Shown here piece by piece: positions 59,743-64,000 of a DNA stretch of 64,000 nt. The notes under the pieces are model-generated. The model ran no database searches. It worked only from the letters and a program-made list of their open reading frames with translations, and was not told the origin of the DNA. The translations under genes and the position numbers were made by a program. How positions within the stretch are numbered: the first letter of the stretch is position 1; the number at the start of each line of letters is the position of its first letter. The stretch covers positions 4,281,001-4,345,000 of the forward strand of contig NZ_CP044310.1 of NCBI RefSeq assembly GCF_009664365.1, in the 5' to 3' direction. Source of the DNA: Paenibacillus xylanilyticus. GTDB taxonomy: Bacteria > Bacillota > Bacilli > Paenibacillales > Paenibacillaceae.

Positions 59743-59844
59743 TGGCTGTCACACTCCCTTTGCTTCTTTCGCTTGACGAAAGGTGGTCGCCAATTGCGTA
59801 CCTATAAGATAACCTTGCCCCCAGGCTTTTATTACTGTCAATCA

Positions 59845-61581
59845 TTACGCCGGTCGCTCGTTTCCTCCTTTTTTGGCTTCCGCCAAATTCAGCATTTCCT
59901 GTGCATGATGCAATGTTTTTTCTGTAATTTCAACACCGCCGAGCATACGTGCCAATTCCTTCACTCTGCCCTCGTTTGACAGCGATTCCACCTGCGTCAT
60001 TGTACGCCCGTCAACGACATGTTTTTCAATGAGGTACTGATGATCTGCCATACAAGCGACTTGTGGCAAGTGTGTAATCGAAAATACTTGGCAGGTTGAG
60101 GATAAACGGAACAGCTTCTCTGCAATGGATTGTGCTGCCCGTCCGCTAACTCCTGTGTCAACCTCGTCAAATATGAGGACGGGAATTCGATCGTGACGAG
60201 CGAAAATACTCTTCATGGCAAGCATCATTCTGGATAACTCACCACCTGATGCAATTTTACCTAATGGGCGAAGCGGTTCACCCGGATTCGGGGAGATGAG
60301 AAATTCCGCATTGTCGGCTCCCTGACGACTGAGCCGGAGCCTGCGCCCGTTCCATTCAATCCCCTTCGGATCTTCTGAAGGCGTAATTTGTACACGCAGC
60401 GTTGTACGCTCCATTTGAAGATCCTTCAGCTCACTCTCCACCTGAGCAGCAAGTTCATCGGCACACTGCTTGCGTACCCGGCTCAGATCCTCTGCAGAAT
60501 CCATCACCAGAACCAGAAGCTTGTCACGCTCAGCGCGCAGTTTCTCCAGGCGCTCGTCCTTGTTTTCCAGCTGGTCTGTTTCATGGCTAATCTGCTCATA
60601 ATAATTCAAAATAAGGTCAACACTGTCCCCGTACTTTCGTCTTAGACCAGAAATCAAGTTTAAGCGCTGCTCAACCTCCTCCAGTCGACCGGGGTTAAAC
60701 TCTATTTTTTCACGGTAATCCCTTAATTGAAATGTAGCATCCTCCAATTGATAAAAGGCCGACTGCAGCTGTTCCACGATTGGCTGTAGTCCTTTGCTAT
60801 CGTAACCGGAGATATCTTCTATCCGGGAGAGGGCGATGCTTACTGCCTCGAGTCCACGCTGACCACTGAGCAGATCATATGCACCGGCAACGCTGTCCAT
60901 CATTTTCTCACTATGGGATAGCTTGACCCGTTCTTCACCAAGTAATTCATCTTCACCACTTGTTAACCCGGCAGCAGCAATCTCCTCCAGCTGAAAACGA
61001 TACATGTCCAGCAGCTGATAAGCACGCTGACTTGACTCCTGAAGGGCACGCAGTTCTTTCTCCGCAGTAATGAACCGGCTGTACCTTTCCTGATATTCCG
61101 ACTTCACTGGACCAATGACAGCTGCTCCGTAGGTATCCAATAAGCCCAGATGGCTTTCAGCACGCAGCAAACTTTGGTGCTCATGCTGACCATGAATATT
61201 AATCAATTTCTCTCCCACTTCACGCAGCATCGTCAGATTGACCAACTGACCATTGATGCGGGATGTGCTCTTACCCTGTGTATTCAGCTCCCGTCTAATA
61301 ACGAGGTGTTCTTCAGGTTCACAATGAATCCCAAGCTTCTCCAGTGTTTCCCACACCGGATGACCCTGTTCCATCTCGAACAATGCCTCCATCTCCGCTT
61401 TGTCACAACCGTAACGGATCAGATCGGCCGAACTGCGACCACCTGCGATCAAACCGAGCGCATCAATAATGATTGATTTACCTGCACCGGTTTCCCCTGA
61501 TAACACATGAAACCCTGCGTGAAATACTACATCCACTTCTTCTACAACAGCCAGATTACGAATCGATAATGTAACTAGCAT
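59845..61581 (-). CDS. recN: DNA repair protein RecN
   Basis: A 578-residue SMC-like ATPase: Walker A SGETGAGKSIII near the start, two coiled-coil arms, and Walker B/signature near the end (ASGGELSRMMLAMK, VLIFDEVDTGVSG). It acts early in double-strand break repair. The start at 61581 follows GGAGGTG; a GTG upstream lies in that site. Confidence 0.93.
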   Translation of the reverse strand: MLVTLSIRNLAVVEEVDVVFHAGFHVLSGETGAGKSIIIDALGLIAGGRSSADLIRYGCDKAEMEALFEMEQGHPVWETLEKLGIHCEPEEHLVIRRELNTQGKSTSRINGQLVNLTMLREVGEKLINIHGQHEHQSLLRAESHLGLLDTYGAAVIGPVKSEYQERYSRFITAEKELRALQESSQRAYQLLDMYRFQLEEIAAAGLTSGEDELLGEERVKLSHSEKMMDSVAGAYDLLSGQRGLEAVSIALSRIEDISGYDSKGLQPIVEQLQSAFYQLEDATFQLRDYREKIEFNPGRLEEVEQRLNLISGLRRKYGDSVDLILNYYEQISHETDQLENKDERLEKLRAERDKLLVLVMDSAEDLSRVRKQCADELAAQVESELKDLQMERTTLRVQITPSEDPKGIEWNGRRLRLSRQGADNAEFLISPNPGEPLRPLGKIASGGELSRMMLAMKSIFARHDRIPVLIFDEVDTGVSGRAAQSIAEKLFRLSSTCQVFSITHLPQVACMADHQYLIEKHVVDGRTMTQVESLSNEGRVKELARMLGGVEITEKTLHHAQEMLNLAEAKKGGNERPA

Positions 61582-61634
61582 TGGCCAAAGCACCTCCGGA
61601 TGACAAACTCAGCAATTATGTTTAAAATCGGATT

Positions 61635-62084
61635 TTAAGAAATGTAACCCATAATTCGATCGATAACCGTCACACTATTATCTTCAGTACGGCAGATGAT
61701 GAGAATCGTATCGTCACCACAGATCGTCCCCATAACTTCAGTCCATTCAATGTTGTCCAGCAAGGCCGCAATGGAGTTCGCCGTTCCTGGCAGACATTTC
61801 ATTACCACCAGATTGTTGGTATGGTCAATATGGAGAAAGTTATCCACTAATGCCCGTTTCAACTTCTGGATTGGATTATAACGCTGGTCGGTTGGCAATG
61901 AGTACTTGTAACGACCATCATCCATTGGAATTTTGATCAACAGCAATTCTTTAATATCACGGGATACCGTGGCCTGTGTCACCTGAAAACCGGCTTGACG
62001 CAGTGCTTCAACCAGATCATCCTGGGTTTCTATTTCATTCTGACTAATAATTTCACGTATCTTAATGTGTCGTTGTCCTTTCAT
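61635..62084 (-). CDS. argR: Arginine repressor ArgR/AhrC
   Basis: A 149-residue arginine-responsive regulator. N-terminal winged helix ([19 protein letters not shown] ... [13 protein letters not shown]) and C-terminal hexamerisation/arginine domain ([12 protein letters not shown] ... [13 protein letters not shown]). Confidence 0.92.
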   Translation of the reverse strand: MKGQRHIKIREIISQNEIETQDDLVEALRQAGFQVTQATVSRDIKELLLIKIPMDDGRYKYSLPTDQRYNPIQKLKRALVDNFLHIDHTNNLVVMKCLPGTANSIAALLDNIEWTEVMGTICGDDTILIICRTEDNSVTVIDRIMGYIS

Positions 62085-62118
62085 ACATGCCTCCAGTTTA
62101 AATAGTTACCATTGATTC

Positions 62119-62607
62119 CTAGCTCAGATCATCCCCATCATATACATCTTCCTCATAATCCATCAAACGGATGATCTTTACGCTGGATTCTTCCGTATCC
62201 ACGTACAATATACCTTCACAACCTGGATACAACAATAAATAGTACAAAAAGCGATCCCGAATGCCAGGACCTGTGAATTCCACCGGCTGTCTGCGCCTTG
62301 CCGTCTTGACCAAATACCTGATCTCATCACGCTCGGCAACATAATCAACGAACAACCGACTATAATAAACGGATTCATTGACCTCAAAGGCGAGCGGTAT
62401 CTTCATTTTGCCTCCGATGACTTCATACCCCTCTGCTTCAAGCAGATCAACAACCGGGGAATGCGGTATGTCGGAATTCAGCTGCATGCCTGACAAACTT
62501 ACCGGTACCGGTCGATTCAGCCAATTACGCAAACCGTAAAAGAGCCATATGATTAAAATGACAGCAAGTACACCAATAACGATTGTGTCGGATTGCCCAT
62601 TCATCAT
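62119..62607 (-). CDS. Conserved membrane-anchored protein, unknown
   Basis: A 162-residue protein with one N-terminal membrane helix (IVIGVLAVILIIWLFYGL) and a soluble domain (VVDLLEAEGYEVIGGKMK ... LLLYPGCEGILYVDTE). It is in line between tlyA and argR and is probably in the same operon. No function known. Confidence 0.7.
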   Translation of the reverse strand: MMNGQSDTIVIGVLAVILIIWLFYGLRNWLNRPVPVSLSGMQLNSDIPHSPVVDLLEAEGYEVIGGKMKIPLAFEVNESVYYSRLFVDYVAERDEIRYLVKTARRRQPVEFTGPGIRDRFLYYLLLYPGCEGILYVDTEESSVKIIRLMDYEEDVYDGDDLS

Positions 62608-62680
62608 CGTTCACCTCGAAGACTTATTCGAGGTCCGGCAGTCGATCTCCTGTTAATAGGATCACCTTTCCAGCGAAAAG

Positions 62681-62702
62681 AAACTCATCCTATGATGAGT
62701 TT
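62681..62702 (-). terminator. Hairpin at the end of tlyA
   Basis: AAACTCATC and GATGAGTTT form a perfect nine-base stem across the tlyA stop codon, followed on the minus strand by CTTTTC. Confidence 0.6.
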
Positions 62703-63535
62703 CCCGTAAAAGTATGAGCGGCTTCCATAGCAACTTGATGGGCAAGTGCATCGAGTGAAGCCAGATCCTTCTCTTGTTGTGATGCATCCGGTTCTTCCAG
62801 ACGCCAATGAGCGAGAAATTCGATATTGCCCTCTCCACCGGTAATAGGCGAGAAGGTTAAACCCCGAAGATTTAAATCAAGTTCATTCGCGAAGTGAAGC
62901 ATGGTTTCCAGTACTTCCTTGTGCACTTTTGGATCTCGAACAACACCAGACTTACCTACCTTCTCACGTCCTGCCTCAAATTGAGGCTTGATCAATGCTA
63001 CAATATCTGCCGGCTGCTTCAGAAGAGCAAGCAAGGGCGGCAGTATAATTCGCAGCGATATGAAGGATACATCAATGCTGGCAAAGTTTGGCTCAGGTCC
63101 AATTAAATCCTCAGGCGTCACATAACGAAAATTGGTTCTTTCCATCACGGTGACCCGGTCATCATTGCGTAATGACCAGTCCAGCTGGTTGTATCCTACA
63201 TCAATGGCATAAACATGCGATGCACCATGTTGTAATGCACAATCCGTAAATCCACCCGTTGACGAACCAATATCAAGCATGACCAGACCGTTCATGTCAA
63301 GATCGAAGTGTTTAATCGCTTTTTCAAGCTTCAATCCACCCCGTCCCACATAAGGATGCACCGAGCCTTTAACCTTTAGTTCAGCTTCCCGCGGTATTTT
63401 CATGCCTGCCTTTTCAATTCGTTCATTGTTGGCATACACCAGTCCAGCCATGATTGCCGCTTTTGCCTTCTCACGACTTTCATAATAACCCTGCTCGACC
63501 AGCAGAACATCAATTCGTTCTTTCGGGAGTGACAT
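62690..63535 (-). CDS. TlyA-family rRNA methyltransferase (YqxC)
   Basis: A 281-residue protein: N-terminal S4 RNA-binding domain (about 1-65) and an FtsJ-like methyltransferase with the SAM motif VMLDIGSSTGGFTDCAL and late SFISLR and KPQFEAG. Family members methylate rRNA ribose. Position between dxs and argR is conserved. Confidence 0.88.
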   Translation of the reverse strand: MSLPKERIDVLLVEQGYYESREKAKAAIMAGLVYANNERIEKAGMKIPREAELKVKGSVHPYVGRGGLKLEKAIKHFDLDMNGLVMLDIGSSTGGFTDCALQHGASHVYAIDVGYNQLDWSLRNDDRVTVMERTNFRYVTPEDLIGPEPNFASIDVSFISLRIILPPLLALLKQPADIVALIKPQFEAGREKVGKSGVVRDPKVHKEVLETMLHFANELDLNLRGLTFSPITGGEGNIEFLAHWRLEEPDASQQEKDLASLDALAHQVAMEAAHTFTGNSS

Positions 63536-63589
63536 GTCTTTCTCCTATCATATAGTTAATTCATTTATTTAGGTAAAGCATTCCATTGA

Positions 63590-64000
63590 TCAAGAAGGAA
63601 AGCGGGTTCTGGACATGCCGTAAGAGGTTTGAGCTGCCAAACTGCGCAGCTGCACACATACGTTGTCCACCGTAAGCCCAACTTCAGCCCGTTGTTCATT
63701 GATGCTGCCATGTTCAATGAAGCGATCCGGAATCCCCATAAGATCAACATGTACATCATGCAGACCCTGTTCAGCATAGAACTCAAGCACTGCGCTGCCC
63801 ATACTGCCTGCTTGAGAAGTTTCTTCAAGCACAATCAGTTTGGTACCACGAATCGCGAGATCACGAAGCATTTGTTCATCCAGTGGCTTGAGGAAACGTG
63901 CATTGATCACTCCGGCTGTAATGCCTTCCTTTTTCACGGTTTCAGCTGCTTCTTCAGCAATTTGAACCATGGAACCCGAAGCGATGATGGCATAACCTTC
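63590..64000 (-). CDS. dxs: 1-deoxy-D-xylulose-5-phosphate synthase (C-terminal part)
   Basis: The C-terminal transketolase domain (VINARFLKPLDEQMLRDL ... GIPDRFIEHGSINEQ) of the first enzyme of the MEP isoprenoid pathway. The frame runs off the right edge, so only about 136 codons are present. Its context with tlyA is typical. Confidence 0.88.
   Translation of the reverse strand, partial: EGYAIIASGSMVQIAEEAAETVKKEGITAGVINARFLKPLDEQMLRDLAIRGTKLIVLEETSQAGSMGSAVLEFYAEQGLHDVHVDLMGIPDRFIEHGSINEQRAEVGLTVDNVCVQLRSLAAQTSYGMSRTRFPS

Noticed and set aside
1..64000. tRNA or rRNA genes
   Set aside because: No cloverleaf or rRNA-like stretch was recognised anywhere; the integration site is protein-coding, not a tRNA.

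Overview
The window is a piece of a Paenibacillus-type (Bacillales, Paenibacillaceae) chromosome carrying one complete-looking ~39.2 kb siphovirus prophage. The host assignment rests on the gene content and order: dxs-tlyA-argR-recN-spoIVB-spo0A on the right; xerD-DUF4227-fur-spoIIM-(EndoQ-like)-nudF, a MciZ-like peptide, a Prli42-like peptide and lpdV-bkdAA-bkdAB-bkdB-lipB on the left. These are endospore-former neighbourhoods. Species cannot be read from the sequence alone.

Left host arm (1-18200): cell division/chromosome resolution (xerD), iron regulation (fur), sporulation (spoIIM), nucleotide and DNA maintenance (nudF, EndoQ-like PHP nuclease), an M20 peptidase, lipoate attachment (lipB) beside the branched-chain 2-oxoacid dehydrogenase whose E2 subunit needs lipoate, a DUF2627 membrane protein, a small two-helix K+ channel-like protein, thymidine kinase, a YiiX/YebB-like papain-fold protein, and a ferredoxin--NADP reductase-like flavoprotein preceded by a near-perfect Fur box.

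Prophage (18201-57458): flanked by a perfect 62-bp direct repeat that is the 3' end of spo0A. The element has inserted in the last codons of spo0A and supplies an identical replacement, so Spo0A is intact. Two related tyrosine recombinases point inward from the two ends, and both ends carry the same ~15-bp direct repeats that look like arm-type recombinase sites. From 43.7 kb down to 19.9 kb, almost entirely on the minus strand, runs the late region: small and large terminase, portal, minor head protein, an unexpected SGNH hydrolase, scaffold, capsid, connectors, tail tube, tail chaperone pair with a -1 frameshift site, a tape-measure gene split by a group I intron that encodes an HNH endonuclease, distal tail, tail-associated protein (apparent ATT start), tail spike, a secreted stalk-domain protein, holins and amidase. 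From 44 to 55.3 kb lie regulation and cargo: a Rha/KilAC antirepressor, a gene behind three evenly spaced palindromic operators, a small Cro/CI-type regulator behind palindromic repeats, a run of tiny early genes, a DUF5677 protein, an ATP-dependent DNA ligase, unknown cargo genes, a type I toxin-like peptide and an SOS-box-controlled gene.

Right host arm (57459-64000): spo0A with inverted 0A boxes, spoIVB, recN, argR, a conserved membrane protein, tlyA and the end of dxs. The most notable themes are the integration of a phage at the master sporulation regulator (with replacement of its terminator), the two-recombinase end architecture, and several gene-expression tricks inside the phage (self-splicing intron, frameshift, non-canonical start, internal terminator).
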